From the NCBI GenBank assembly GCA_965613025.1, contig CBFDUE010000005.1, forward strand, positions 1-64,000: a stretch of 64,000 bases of DNA, given 5' to 3'. This stretch comes from CAYTXJ01 sp965613025 (GTDB taxonomy: Bacteria; Desulfobacterota; DSM-4660; Desulfatiglandales; JALVMZ01). Position numbers and translations under genes: made by a program. The notes under the pieces are model-generated. The model was not told where the DNA came from. It did no database searches and saw nothing but the letters and a program-made list of their open reading frames with translations. Numbering within the stretch: position 1 is the first letter of the stretch; the number at the start of each line of letters is the position of its first letter. Below are positions 24,086 to 34,155 of this stretch, piece after piece.

Positions 24086-24537
24086 TGGAGAATATCAGAG
24101 AGAAGGTAAAGATAAGAAGACTTAGGCCAGAAGATTCTTCCCAGATAGACAGAATATATTCTGCTATTGTAAAGAAAGATGCGGTGGTAGATTCCCGCAA
24201 GATAATATCCCATCTCATTGATGATAAGGAGAATGCCAGCTTTGTTGCAGAGATAGAAGGGAAAGTGGTGGGATTTATGATAAGCTATATCCTTAGTGGT
24301 GGATTTGGAATGATAGAAAAGAGCGCCTGGATTGCCATGCTCGGAGTGGATCCCCGCTATATGGGCCAGGGAATAGGTAAGATGCTTGCAGAAGAGATAT
24401 TTAAATTTTACAGAAAAAAGAAGATTAAGACCATCTATACCTCTGTTAGGTGGGATTCTGTGGATCTCCTCTCATTCTTTAAGACACTTGGATTTGATAG
24501 AAGCAATTTTATAAATTTAAGAAAGACATTGAGATAG
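24085..24537 (+). CDS. GNAT-family N-acetyltransferase
   Basis: 150 residues. Motif A is clear: AMLGVDPRYMGQGIGKMLAEE (Q/R-x2-G-x-G for acetyl-CoA). The late segment FFKTLGFDRSNFINLRK is typical of RimI-like enzymes. ATG 24085 overlaps the DUF2080 stop (TGATG), with AAGGA in front. The substrate cannot be told; peptide or amino-acid N-acetylation is usual. Confidence 0.85.
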   Translation: MENIREKVKIRRLRPEDSSQIDRIYSAIVKKDAVVDSRKIISHLIDDKENASFVAEIEGKVVGFMISYILSGGFGMIEKSAWIAMLGVDPRYMGQGIGKMLAEEIFKFYRKKKIKTIYTSVRWDSVDLLSFFKTLGFDRSNFINLRKTLR

Positions 24538-24627
24538 ATCCATTCTAAGTATTGTCCAATTACAATAAGACATGTTAAATAATACTCAAACAGATGAGAT
24601 AATCTTACACAATGGGGGTTATTGAGG

Positions 24628-25404
24628 ATGATTACTGCTGGAATTGACTGTGGTTCAAAGAATACCAAGACAATTCTTCTAAGAGAGGATCAGATAATTT
24701 CAAAGGCAATGGAACCTACCGGTTTTGATCAGATAAGAGCCATAAAGGAGTCATTTGAAAAGGCTCTTCATATGGCAAAGCTCCACAGAAAAGATATAGA
24801 CAGGATCGGGGGGACGGGAGCAGGAAAAGAGCTTATTGAATTTTCGCATATCACCATAAATGAGATAAAGGCGATTTCAAAGGCAGCAAATTTCTTCTTC
24901 CCTTCTTCAAGAACTGTTGTGGATGTGGGAGCTGAAGAGGCAAGGGCCGCAAAGATTGACGAAAATGGTAATACCCTTGATTTTGAGATAAATGAGAGAT
25001 GTGCGGCAGGGGCTGGGACCTTTATTGAGACTATGGCACGGGCATTGGAGGTTCCATTAGAGGAGATGGGAACCCTTGCCCTTAAATCAAAAAGAGAGAT
25101 ACACATTAATGCCCAGTGTGTGATATTTGCAGAATCGGAGGTGGTTGGGCTTATCCACTCCAAAGTCCCAAAAGAGGATATCAGCAAGGCCATTCACGAT
25201 GCCATGGCAAATAGGATTGCCAGCTTAATAAGAAGGATAGGGCTCCACAAGGAGGTGGTTATGATGGGAGGGGTGGCATATAATGTGGGATTCATAGAGG
25301 CATTTAAGAGAGAGCTCCAACTTGAAAGATTATTCATTCCGGATGCCCCCGAATATGGGGGAGCTGTTGGTGCAGCCATTTTGGCAGGGGAGGCCTTAAG
25401 ATGA
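24628..25404 (+). CDS. BadF/BcrA/HgdC-type activator ATPase 1
   Basis: 258-residue ASKHA-fold ATPase of the BcrAD/BadFG/HgdC family: GIDCGSKNTK, GGTGAGKELIEF, VVDVGAEEARA and MMGGVAYNVG. The cysteines for the shared 4Fe-4S cluster are in ERCAAGAGTF and NAQCVIFAESEV. These proteins use ATP to drive electrons into 2-hydroxyacyl-CoA dehydratases or benzoyl-CoA reductases. ATG 24628 is preferred to TTG 24622 by N-terminal similarity. It overlaps the second activator by 4 bases. No reductase or dehydratase subunit is adjacent. Confidence 0.9.
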   Translation: MITAGIDCGSKNTKTILLREDQIISKAMEPTGFDQIRAIKESFEKALHMAKLHRKDIDRIGGTGAGKELIEFSHITINEIKAISKAANFFFPSSRTVVDVGAEEARAAKIDENGNTLDFEINERCAAGAGTFIETMARALEVPLEEMGTLALKSKREIHINAQCVIFAESEVVGLIHSKVPKEDISKAIHDAMANRIASLIRRIGLHKEVVMMGGVAYNVGFIEAFKRELQLERLFIPDAPEYGGAVGAAILAGEALR

Positions 25405-26288
25405 GCAATGAAAAAAGAGAATTTTGGAGATGGAAAGAATCTGGCTGGAAGGCTCCAGATATGGATTGGAAAGATGCCAAATTTATTACCGTAGGAATTG
25501 ATGTGGGCTCAGTGAGTTCTCAGGCAGTTATTATGGCAGATGGAAAGATGCTTTCCTATACCAATATCAGGACAGGTTCAAACAGCCCAGAAAGCGCTGT
25601 CAAAGTGTTTAAGCAGGTATTAAAGATAGCAGAACTTTCAGAGAGTAGGATAGACTATTGTATAGGGACAGGATATGGAAGGGTAAATGTCCCCATGGCA
25701 GATAGGACCATTACTGAGATTGCCTGCCATGCAAGGGGGGCACATTTCATATATGGGCCAGAGGTAAGAACGGTTCTGGATGTGGGTGGGCAAGATATAA
25801 AGGTGATCCACTGTGATGAAAAGGGAAGGGTAGTAAATTTTTTGCTGAATGATAAATGTGCTGCAGGCACTGGAAGGGGAATGGAGGTCTTTGCAGATCT
25901 TCTAAATATTCCCATTACTGAGATAGGAGAGAGATCTTTTAAGATAGACAAGGAGCCAGATGCGGTATCCAATACATGCGTTGTATATGCTAAGAGTGAG
26001 GCAACAATGCTCTTAAGAAAGGGATGGCCCCCTGAAAAGGTGCTTGCTGCCTATTGTAGGGCAATGGCAGAGAGGATATATTCTCTGATGGAAAAGATCG
26101 GGGTAATTCCTGAAATTGCCATTACTGGAGGGATGGCCAAAAACAGGGGAGTAGTTGAAAGATTAATTTCCATGATTAAATACACACCTTTAAAGACAGA
26201 GTGGGATCCTCAGATTGCAGGTGCAATCGGCGCTTCCCTATTTGGTTATACCCTCTGTATGAGGGGAAAGGGCAGAAAGAGGCTGTAA
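25401..26288 (+). CDS. BadG/BcrD/HgdC-type activator ATPase 2
   Basis: 295-residue paralogue with an extra N-terminal 28 residues. It has GIDVGSVSSQAVI, GTGYGRVNV, VLDVGGQDIKVI, DKCAAGTGRGMEVFADLL, SNTCVVYAKSEA and TGGMAKNRGV, with both cluster cysteines. Two different subunits in tandem resemble the BadFG or BzdPQ heteromers of class I benzoyl-CoA reductase. The catalytic subunits may be encoded elsewhere. The last codons and TAA (from 26273) lie in a block shared with the dispersed repeats, so the C-terminus GRKRL is repeat-derived. Confidence 0.9.
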   Translation: MSNEKREFWRWKESGWKAPDMDWKDAKFITVGIDVGSVSSQAVIMADGKMLSYTNIRTGSNSPESAVKVFKQVLKIAELSESRIDYCIGTGYGRVNVPMADRTITEIACHARGAHFIYGPEVRTVLDVGGQDIKVIHCDEKGRVVNFLLNDKCAAGTGRGMEVFADLLNIPITEIGERSFKIDKEPDAVSNTCVVYAKSEATMLLRKGWPPEKVLAAYCRAMAERIYSLMEKIGVIPEIAITGGMAKNRGVVERLISMIKYTPLKTEWDPQIAGAIGASLFGYTLCMRGKGRKRL

Positions 26289-26388
26289 ATGGAATCTGTC
26301 ATTGCGAAGCAATCTGAGAATGGTTCATGGTTCGAGGTTTGGGGGTAGAAGGGGGGATGAGATTGCTTCGCTTCGCTCGCAATGATGG
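26273..26388 (+). repeat. Dispersed repeat B, copy 1 (CATTGCGA...AAGCAATCT type)
   Basis: Starts in the end of the activator gene with a block also present at 59481-59540. It contains TGTCATTGCGAAGCAATCT and its inverted partner GATTGCTTCGCTTCGCTCGC, ending near 26388. This palindromic CATTGCGA/GCAATCT sequence is a known type of interspersed repeat in many bacterial genomes. It sits between two convergent genes (activator 2 and the GGDEF gene) and fills 26289-26433. Confidence 0.85.
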
Positions 26389-26433
26389 GAAAAAGAGGAT
26401 TTTACTTAATCTGGGCAAGGCTCTTTGGAAGAG

Positions 26434-28500
26434 CTATTCTATGCCTCTTCTTTTCCTGTTTTTTTCTTCATACATCTTCTTATCTGCCAGAGAGAGAAGC
26501 TCTTCAATATCTAAAGGATTCTGCGGGTCATACTCTGAAATCCCTATACTTATTGAAAAATTATAGGGGGGGTTATGCTCTTTTACATACCTTTCAATCC
26601 CCTTCTTTATCCTGTTCTTCAACACCTCCTTTTTAATACCATCCTGAATATCAAGTGCCATAACCACGAATTCATCTCCACCTATTCTGGCTATAATGTC
26701 AGGCTCCCTGAAGTTCTGCTTTAAGATCTTTGATACTGCAATTAAGGCATTATCACCTTCTTTGTGACCAAAGCGATCATTTATCTCCTTTAGTCCATCC
26801 AGATCCAGAAATATAATAAAGATCTTTTTCATGGATCTGTTTGCCTCTTTTATCTCTTGCTCTGCTAAGGTAAAGAATCCCCTTCTGTTATAGAGGCCTG
26901 TAAGCTCATCCCTTAATGACTGGGCCTTTAATTCCTCTTCTAATCTTTTTCTTTCAGTTATATCTCTTAAGATGGCAAACAGATAGGATATGCCTTCCAG
27001 ATAGAATCTATTTAGGGATACCTCTACATATACCTTGTTGCCTCTCTTTGTTATATGCTCCCATTCAAATACCTGAGATCCCTCTCTGAGAGCCTTTTTC
27101 ACATACTCTGTGCCCTTTTCTATGGATCTCCTGCCATCTGGCTGAAATTCGGGTGAAAAGCTAAAGATGCTCCTTCCAATAATCTCATCTCTTGTACATT
27201 CAAATAGCTTTTCAGTTGCCCTGTTACAGTCCACGATCTTATCTCCTCTAATTAGCATGATGGGTTCAAAGGCCATCTCAAAGAGTGTTTTATACCGTTT
27301 TTCACTCTCTCTGAGGGATCTTTCAAACTTTTCCCTTTCCCTTATATATTCATTTATCCTCTCATGCACCTTCTCTTCCAGTTCACGATGTTCCTTAATA
27401 AGTCTCTTTTCAAGCTTTTTCCTATATGTTACCTCTTCCTGAAGCCTCTTTTTTTCACTGATATCCCTTCCAAAGAGGAGATATCCCACAGTGTCCTTAA
27501 ATTCATCATCAATCCTGACACAGGTAAGGGAGATATGAAGTATTCTGTTATTTCTATCGGTAATAGGGATCTCCATAGATATTTCGTGTTCTTTTGGATT
27601 CTGCGTAGAGATCCTTTCCATGATCTCTTTAAATGGTCTGTGCCTTAGTATCTTCCATATGGGATAATCGCTTACACCTTCCGTATCAATCTGAAATATC
27701 TCTTTTGCCCTTTCATTGGCCTTTAATATTCTGAAATTCCTATCCAGTAAGATCACTATATCCTTAATTCTTGAGAAGATATCCTGGGTTGCAATATGGG
27801 GAGAGAGGGTCATAAATCTGTATCTAAGGATCGCATAGAAATTAAAGAATACCCATATGAGGATGATAACAGGTGCCATGGCAGGTAAGAGAGTAATATG
27901 GTAGGCAGGTAGCACTAAATTACTTATAACTCCCATGATAAAAGAGATAGTAATACCTAAGAGGATGACCTGGGCCTGTTTCTTTTCTTTAAATAGAGTG
28001 GCCTCTCTTTTCCATCTCCAGACCAGATAGATACTTGCAAAGATAAATGCAGAAAGTATTATTATATAGAGCCAGAACCATATGGACTCTGGCATTCCCA
28101 CCTCATACCATACATTTCCCTTCCTTATAAAGCCCTTAATTATCAGCGTGTCTTTCCATACCCTATAGGTAAAGATCAACCCCGGAAGATAGAGCAGACA
28201 CTGAGCTTCTCCTATCTTTTTAACTCTTTTTGTAAGTATCAGATAGAGATGAAGGCCGGCAGAGAAGAAGTTGCACCATCCAATTGAGGAGAGCTTATAC
28301 CAAAATAGCACCCTTTGTTCCTCTGTCTCCAAGAATATCATGGCATAGGGCAGTGACCATGAAATCATCAATAGGCAAATAAGGAGAAAGACCCTGTGTG
28401 GATGGCTTTTAGGTGCTAATCTTATGGTATAGATGCCGAGGGCAAGATATATAAATACGGTTATTAGATATATGAAAAAATAGGGGAAATTCAAAACCAA
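26434..28500 (-). CDS. Membrane PAS-GGDEF diguanylate cyclase
   Basis: 688 residues. The N-terminal 230 residues hold about seven hydrophobic helices, like the 7TM sensor of some histidine kinases. Two PAS domains follow (about 235-350 and 385-510), the second ending ILRDITERK. The C-terminal GGDEF domain has RDELTGLYNRRGF and an intact GGDEF active site with the inhibitory I-site REPD five residues upstream. It should make cyclic di-GMP under product control. The start is uncertain: TTG 28500 or TTG 28494, the latter better spaced from AAGG. It follows the hybrid kinase gene after 143 bases. Confidence 0.9.
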   Translation of the reverse strand: MVLNFPYFFIYLITVFIYLALGIYTIRLAPKSHPHRVFLLICLLMISWSLPYAMIFLETEEQRVLFWYKLSSIGWCNFFSAGLHLYLILTKRVKKIGEAQCLLYLPGLIFTYRVWKDTLIIKGFIRKGNVWYEVGMPESIWFWLYIIILSAFIFASIYLVWRWKREATLFKEKKQAQVILLGITISFIMGVISNLVLPAYHITLLPAMAPVIILIWVFFNFYAILRYRFMTLSPHIATQDIFSRIKDIVILLDRNFRILKANERAKEIFQIDTEGVSDYPIWKILRHRPFKEIMERISTQNPKEHEISMEIPITDRNNRILHISLTCVRIDDEFKDTVGYLLFGRDISEKKRLQEEVTYRKKLEKRLIKEHRELEEKVHERINEYIREREKFERSLRESEKRYKTLFEMAFEPIMLIRGDKIVDCNRATEKLFECTRDEIIGRSIFSFSPEFQPDGRRSIEKGTEYVKKALREGSQVFEWEHITKRGNKVYVEVSLNRFYLEGISYLFAILRDITERKRLEEELKAQSLRDELTGLYNRRGFFTLAEQEIKEANRSMKKIFIIFLDLDGLKEINDRFGHKEGDNALIAVSKILKQNFREPDIIARIGGDEFVVMALDIQDGIKKEVLKNRIKKGIERYVKEHNPPYNFSISIGISEYDPQNPLDIEELLSLADKKMYEEKNRKRRGIE

Positions 28501-28643
28501 GACCTTGAATATATTTTTTATTGAACTTATGTTATTAAATTATGTTTCTAAAAACCATCTCTTTTTTCAATCCATTTTTTACCCTTAGTGGAAGAAAAGA
28601 TGCTCTGGCAGGATAAGATAAAGTCGGCCTTATGATATGGATT

Positions 28644-31600
28644 TTAGGATTCCCCTTTTTCTAAGACCTCCCTTATGAGCTTTAACAATACCTCTAATTT
28701 AAAGGGCTTTTGAATGAAATTTATACCACGGCTCAATACCCCATGTTTTACTATAGCATTTTCAGGATAGCCAGAGATAAAGATACATTTAAGCGTTGAT
28801 CTCTCTGCCTTAAGCCTGTCATATAGCTCTTTTCCACCCAACTGGGGCATTATAACATCTGTGACTAAGAGGTCTATCTTCTCTCCTATTTCAGAGGATA
28901 TCTTCAATGCCTCAATTCCATCTCTTGCACTCACCACTTTGTATCCATGATTTTCAAGATAATCTATCATCATCTCCCTTAGCATATCATCATCTTCAAC
29001 AACCAGAAGTGTCTCAGTGCCTCTTAGATCCTTTATTAATATGGAAGCCTCTCTCTCTTTGTCTTCTGCCTCTTCAACTGCAGGGAAATAGATCTTAAAT
29101 GTGGTCCCTTTTCCCTTCTCACTATAACACCATATATACCCCTTATTCTGTTTTACTATTCCATATACGGTTGAAAGTCCCAGTCCCGTCCCCGTTCCTT
29201 TTGGCTTTGTAGTAAAAAATGGATCAAAGATCTTATCCATTATATCTTCATCAATTCCGGACCCCGTATCTGTTATTGCCATCATAACATAGGGGCCGGT
29301 TGGAATTTCAACACCGTGAGTCTTTGCATATCTTTCATCCAGGATTACATTACATGTCTCTATTGTCAATCTTCCACCTTCTGGCATAGCATCCCTTGCA
29401 TTTACACATAGATTCATAACTACCTGTTCAAGCTGGGATGGATCCAGCTTTACATTCTTTAAGCCCTTTTCAAAATAGGTGACGAATTCAATATCCTCTC
29501 CCAAGACCCTTTTTAACATCCCTTCCATACCCTTAAGGACACTGTTCAGATTAAGGATTATGGGCTGTATGACCTCTTTTCTGCTGAAGGCAAGTAGCTG
29601 TCTTATAAGGGTAGAGGCCTTTTTGGAAGAGTCCAAAATGCCTTGCAAATATCCAATTATGGGATTATCTTGAGGTAGTTTAAAGAGGGATAGCTCAGAA
29701 AATCCCATAATACTTGTAAGGATGTTATTAAAGTCATGGGCAATACCCCCGGTTAGCCTTCCAATGGCTTCCATCTTCTGAGCTTGGAGGAATTGCGCCT
29801 CTAATCTTTTCCTCTCAGTAATGTCTCTTAGATTTACCACCATCCCGGAAGGGTTGCCATATTCATCCAGCACAAGGGATGCACTGAGTTCAATATCTAA
29901 CACCCTTCCGTCTTTGGTGAGCCTTTGGGTTTCCATTCTGATAGGTCTTTTTGTTCTATAAATCTCTTCAATCTTCTGTCTGGTTATCTCTACCTGATCA
30001 TTAGGAACAAAAGGTATCCTCCTTCCTTTTAACTCTTCAATCTTCCAGCCAAAGACACTTTCAAATGCAGGGTTTAGATATTCTGGTATCCCCTCTGTAT
30101 TATATACTACCATGGGATCGGGATTGGCCTGAAACACAGCCATTATTCTCTGTTCACTTCGTCTAAGTGCTTTCTCTTTTTCTTTGCGTTCAGTTACATC
30201 TTTTAATATGGATATAAGGCATATCTTTCCCTCAAACTCAATCTGCTCAGCAGACCATATGTAGAAGATAGTCTTTTCATCTCTTCTTTTGTAAGATCTT
30301 TCATAATTTATGATTCTTCCATCTTTTTGGATCTTTTCAATCGTAGAGGTTCTCTCCTCTAAATTAGCCCAAAATCCCACATCCACTAAATCTTTTCCAA
30401 TAACCTCATCTCTCTTTAATTTAAAAAGATCAAAGAAGGCATCATTTGCCTCCATAAAGATACCCTTCTCAAGAGTGCATATACAGATGGGTTCAGGACT
30501 GGATCTAAAGGCCTTAGAAAATTTCTCTTCACTCTTTCTCAATGCATCCAATAGCCTCTTCTGCTCAGTAATATCCCTTAAGATATTCTGAAATATGGTT
30601 CTACCCTCTGAATCTTTTGTAGCAATTGAATTTATAACCACCTCCATCCTCATCCCATCTTTTCTAATGGCCCTGCATTCATAGTCCTTTACAAATCCGG
30701 CCTCACTTATCTCTCTTTTCCATCTGTCCAGATCTTCCTCATTTTCGCAAATGGCCCTCAGATTGATCTTTTCCATCTCCTCCCTTTTATATCCAAACAT
30801 CTTGCACCAGGCATCGTTTGCATCAATTATATTTCCATCCTCATCACTTAAGAATATGGCATCTATTGAGTTTTCAAAAAGCGTCCTGTAACGCTTCTCC
30901 CTTTCAAAGAGCTCTCTTTGAGATCTCAGCCTGATCCTTCTTTCAATAACCAGAAAGATAATAAATAAAGAGATAATGGCAATAAATCCAGCACCTGCCC
31001 ATATCCACTCTTTTGGAAAGGTGTATGTGGGAGGTGGTCTATTAAAGATAATAGAGCCTTCAGGAAGCCTTTTTTCTGATATATCCCACCTCTTTAATTG
31101 TCTATAGTCAAACATAAAGGTGGCGGTTCCTTTTCTATTAATCGGAATATCTCTTACCCTCTTCCCCTTATATATCATAACCGCCATCATTGAAGCCGCA
31201 CTTCCGTGGATCTTTGCAGAGTTCATCTTACCACCCACTACACCATATTGAAGCATATAATCCACCACACCATAGACGGGCACAGGAGAGGCAGCGGTTA
31301 TCTCTGGATAGGTTCTATCCCAAGATACATATCTCCCCTCTTTCCCCTTGACCCAGATACAGAGGAGCACCACCGAGTCTGAAGAGAGATCTTTTAATCT
31401 ATTCAACATCTCATCAGTGGTAAGCACTGCACCTGAAAGATATACAAATCTCTTTTTTGGAAATCTTTTTTCAACCTTTTTGACCTGCACTCTATATCCC
31501 ATCCCTGTAAGTGTTCCATCATGGACAACCACAATATTTCTTACCTTGGGATGAAGGCTTATGATTAGCTCAATGGTATCCTGAACCCCTGCAATCTGAA

Positions 31601-32042
31601 CAATGCCAGTAAAGTGATCTTTCAGTCCTTCAAGCATCTCATCTCTAAAGTAATTCACTCCACAGAAGATAACAGGCACACCATTAAATAGATCCTCATA
31701 ATATGCCCTTACAAAATGGAATGCATTATCATCTGTTACAATGATAAGATTAGGCCTATCAGAGCTATATTTCCTTTTTATAAGCTCTAAGAAGATCTCC
31801 AGATATTTAACACCCTTATACCTTTTTGTATCCATATATTCCACTCTCAGATCCAGCTCCGGAATATGGGATGAAAGGGTGGTTGATATGCTATCCACCA
31901 AACCGTCTGTCCAGGGATAGCCCTTGTGATAGGAATTTATGAGTAATACCATATATCTTTTCTGTCTTGGAATCTGAGCTTCGGAGACGGAAAGAAAAAG
32001 GAAAGAGGATAATATTAATAAAATAAAAAGATACTTCTTCAT
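28644..32042 (-). CDS. Hybrid histidine kinase with extracellular ABC-type binding domain
   Basis: 1132 residues: signal peptide (1-22), a periplasmic ABC substrate-binding-like domain (about 25-335), one membrane helix (about 348-367), three PAS domains (about 380-745), HisKA with the phospho-accepting His769 (GGIAHDFNNIL), HATPase_c with N-box NLCVNARDAM and GTGTGLGLSTVYGI, then a receiver domain with Asp1062 (LLVTDVIMP). It senses an external ligand and relays phosphate internally; no separate response regulator is adjacent. A divided promoter region of 196 bases separates it from the upstream phosphatase operon. Confidence 0.95.
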   Translation of the reverse strand: MKKYLFILLILSSFLFLSVSEAQIPRQKRYMVLLINSYHKGYPWTDGLVDSISTTLSSHIPELDLRVEYMDTKRYKGVKYLEIFLELIKRKYSSDRPNLIIVTDDNAFHFVRAYYEDLFNGVPVIFCGVNYFRDEMLEGLKDHFTGIVQIAGVQDTIELIISLHPKVRNIVVVHDGTLTGMGYRVQVKKVEKRFPKKRFVYLSGAVLTTDEMLNRLKDLSSDSVVLLCIWVKGKEGRYVSWDRTYPEITAASPVPVYGVVDYMLQYGVVGGKMNSAKIHGSAASMMAVMIYKGKRVRDIPINRKGTATFMFDYRQLKRWDISEKRLPEGSIIFNRPPPTYTFPKEWIWAGAGFIAIISLFIIFLVIERRIRLRSQRELFEREKRYRTLFENSIDAIFLSDEDGNIIDANDAWCKMFGYKREEMEKINLRAICENEEDLDRWKREISEAGFVKDYECRAIRKDGMRMEVVINSIATKDSEGRTIFQNILRDITEQKRLLDALRKSEEKFSKAFRSSPEPICICTLEKGIFMEANDAFFDLFKLKRDEVIGKDLVDVGFWANLEERTSTIEKIQKDGRIINYERSYKRRDEKTIFYIWSAEQIEFEGKICLISILKDVTERKEKEKALRRSEQRIMAVFQANPDPMVVYNTEGIPEYLNPAFESVFGWKIEELKGRRIPFVPNDQVEITRQKIEEIYRTKRPIRMETQRLTKDGRVLDIELSASLVLDEYGNPSGMVVNLRDITERKRLEAQFLQAQKMEAIGRLTGGIAHDFNNILTSIMGFSELSLFKLPQDNPIIGYLQGILDSSKKASTLIRQLLAFSRKEVIQPIILNLNSVLKGMEGMLKRVLGEDIEFVTYFEKGLKNVKLDPSQLEQVVMNLCVNARDAMPEGGRLTIETCNVILDERYAKTHGVEIPTGPYVMMAITDTGSGIDEDIMDKIFDPFFTTKPKGTGTGLGLSTVYGIVKQNKGYIWCYSEKGKGTTFKIYFPAVEEAEDKEREASILIKDLRGTETLLVVEDDDMLREMMIDYLENHGYKVVSARDGIEALKISSEIGEKIDLLVTDVIMPQLGGKELYDRLKAERSTLKCIFISGYPENAIVKHGVLSRGINFIQKPFKLEVLLKLIREVLEKGES

Positions 32043-32181
32043 AATACTATGTTTTTACAATATAAACCTTAAATTATTAATTGCAAATTCTTCACAAAAG
32101 ATTCCAATTTTTTCTCCTTTCAATTCAGTATTATCTCTTAAATATTAAATCGGTATACTGTATTAAAATTTTAATTATTGC

Positions 32182-32210
32182 ACGCTAATAGGAATAGTTA
32201 TTTTTGTCAA
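32182..32210 (-). promoter_or_regulatory. Weak candidate promoter for the hybrid kinase
   Basis: On the minus strand an exact TTGACA (32210-32205) is followed after 17 bases by TAGCGT (32187-32182), a poor -10. It lies in the 196-base gap between the PP2C gene and the kinase, where a promoter is expected. Confidence 0.25.
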
Positions 32211-32238
32211 CCTTTATTATGTCTTGTTTACATTGTAA

Positions 32239-34155
32239 TTATAAACCATATTTTAATGCAAGCATGGTAATATCATCTGATTGTAAACAGCCTTTAGAAA
32301 ATTCTTTTATACTTTCCAATACTTTCTCTATAAGGCTCTGAGATGTTAATCCATTAAATCTTAAGAGGAGTTCTTTTAATCTGGTTTCTGAAAAAAAATC
32401 ACCTTTTTCATTCATAGCCTCGGTGACTCCATCGGTGTATAGAAAGATGGTATCTCCTGGCTGTAAAATCATCTCCTTAGAGCTATATCTGATATTCTCC
32501 ATAACACCTAAGGCCATATCCCCAGTAAGAGGTAAGGTCTCTATCTGTCCTGCCCTTCTGAGTATAAGAGGGGGATTGTGTCCACCATTAGAGTAAGTCA
32601 ATTTTCCAGAATTAATATCTAAGATACATAAAAATAGGGTTACAAACATAAGAGACGGATTGTTCAGAACAAGATCTTCATTTACTCGCGTAAGGATATT
32701 TTCAGGTTCAAGCCCTTGAGTTGCTTTTGCTTTAATTAGGGTCTTTGTAACTGACATAAACAGGGCAGCGGGGACCCCTTTATCAGATACATCTCCTATG
32801 ACCATACAGAGATGATTTTCGTCAATTAAAAAGAAATCGTAAAAATCTCCTCCCACCTCTCGGGCAGGTTCTAAGACAGCATACAGATCTAACTCCTCTT
32901 TTTCAGGAAAGGGGGGAAATCTCTTTGGCAATATCCCCTCCTGGATCTTGCGAGCAATCTTAAGTTCACTTTCGATCCTCTCTTTTTCAGCCACAGTCTT
33001 TGTAAGCTCCTCAATATATCTCTTTAAGGAATCCTGCATATATTGAAATGACTCTGCTAAATGTCCTACTTCGTCCTTAGATTTGATGCCGGGAATTTTT
33101 GCATTAAGATTCCCCTTTGCAATATTTTCTGTTGCCTTAGAAAGTGCTCTAATAGGTTTTGTTATTGAACCAGCTATATATATGATTACAATAAAGAGCA
33201 GTATAAATCCGATAATGCCTAAAACTAATACCGTTTTATTTAGTCTCTTTATGTCAGCTAACAGTTCCTCCTTAGGGAATAACACTCCTAAAGACCATCC
33301 GCTGGATGGAAGGGGCTCATATACCAACCAACAGTCCTTACCCGTTACCATACTCTTTATATCATCATAACCTGAAAGTCCTCTAATCATTCGTCTTCCG
33401 ATTTCCCTTAGGTGTCTATCATTTCTCTCTTCTGCTAAGGTAAATATGGTCTCATTCATAATGAGTCTGCTTTCAGGATGGGTAACAAAAGTGCCATTTT
33501 GAGTTATAAGAAAACCATAACCTGTCTTTCCAATCTTAATAGACGATACAATCTTCTGAAGCCAGGTTAGAGATATATCGGCTGTCACCACTCCCATAAA
33601 ACGTTTTTTATTTCCAACCCTTTTATAAAAGGGAACTGAATAGGTGGTCATTATGGTATTTCCACCGCCCACATCGTAATAGGGTTCTGACCAGACTGCT
33701 CTATCTAATATCTTGGGAATTTGATACCAGTCGTGATGGAAGTAGTCATATTGAATGAAGGTAAAGTCAATCTGATTGCCTGTTTTAAAAAAGTAAGGTG
33801 CAAATCTTTTAAAATTTTTATGTCTCTTATAGGGCTCAAATGCAATGGTAGCTCCAAATATATCAGAGTTGTTTTTGACAACTGTCCTTAAAAGTTCCAT
33901 TAACTCACTATCATCACAGCTAAGATCTTCAATAAAGGATGCCAGATTATATGGCACCATCTCTACTGATCTTAGCACTGTCTCAATTCGATTTACGGTG
34001 GAAAGCGCAAGGTTTCTGGCATTGGTTTCAATATTCTTTTTTATGATCTTGCGAGAAAAGATATAGTTGTAAAAATACACAGCGAAAAATATCAGTGTTA
34101 CACTGCTCAATACCAAGACAGAAAGTCTTAATGCCAGGCCTTTACCGATTTTCAT
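32239..34155 (-). CDS. dCache-HAMP-PP2C (RsbU/SpoIIE-type) phosphatase
   Basis: 638 residues: membrane helix (about 10-30), extracellular double-Cache sensor (about 35-300, with WYQIPK and SEPYYD motifs), second helix (about 312-333), HAMP, short coiled coil, then a PP2C/SpoIIE domain with EVGGDFYDFF, IGDVSDKGVPAAL, NGGHNPPL and FLYTDGVTEA, the metal-binding Asp residues in place. It should dephosphorylate the STAS protein encoded three genes upstream and release the partner switch in response to an external ligand. It overlaps the binding-protein gene by 14 bases. Confidence 0.95.
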   Translation of the reverse strand: MKIGKGLALRLSVLVLSSVTLIFFAVYFYNYIFSRKIIKKNIETNARNLALSTVNRIETVLRSVEMVPYNLASFIEDLSCDDSELMELLRTVVKNNSDIFGATIAFEPYKRHKNFKRFAPYFFKTGNQIDFTFIQYDYFHHDWYQIPKILDRAVWSEPYYDVGGGNTIMTTYSVPFYKRVGNKKRFMGVVTADISLTWLQKIVSSIKIGKTGYGFLITQNGTFVTHPESRLIMNETIFTLAEERNDRHLREIGRRMIRGLSGYDDIKSMVTGKDCWLVYEPLPSSGWSLGVLFPKEELLADIKRLNKTVLVLGIIGFILLFIVIIYIAGSITKPIRALSKATENIAKGNLNAKIPGIKSKDEVGHLAESFQYMQDSLKRYIEELTKTVAEKERIESELKIARKIQEGILPKRFPPFPEKEELDLYAVLEPAREVGGDFYDFFLIDENHLCMVIGDVSDKGVPAALFMSVTKTLIKAKATQGLEPENILTRVNEDLVLNNPSLMFVTLFLCILDINSGKLTYSNGGHNPPLILRRAGQIETLPLTGDMALGVMENIRYSSKEMILQPGDTIFLYTDGVTEAMNEKGDFFSETRLKELLLRFNGLTSQSLIEKVLESIKEFSKGCLQSDDITMLALKYGL

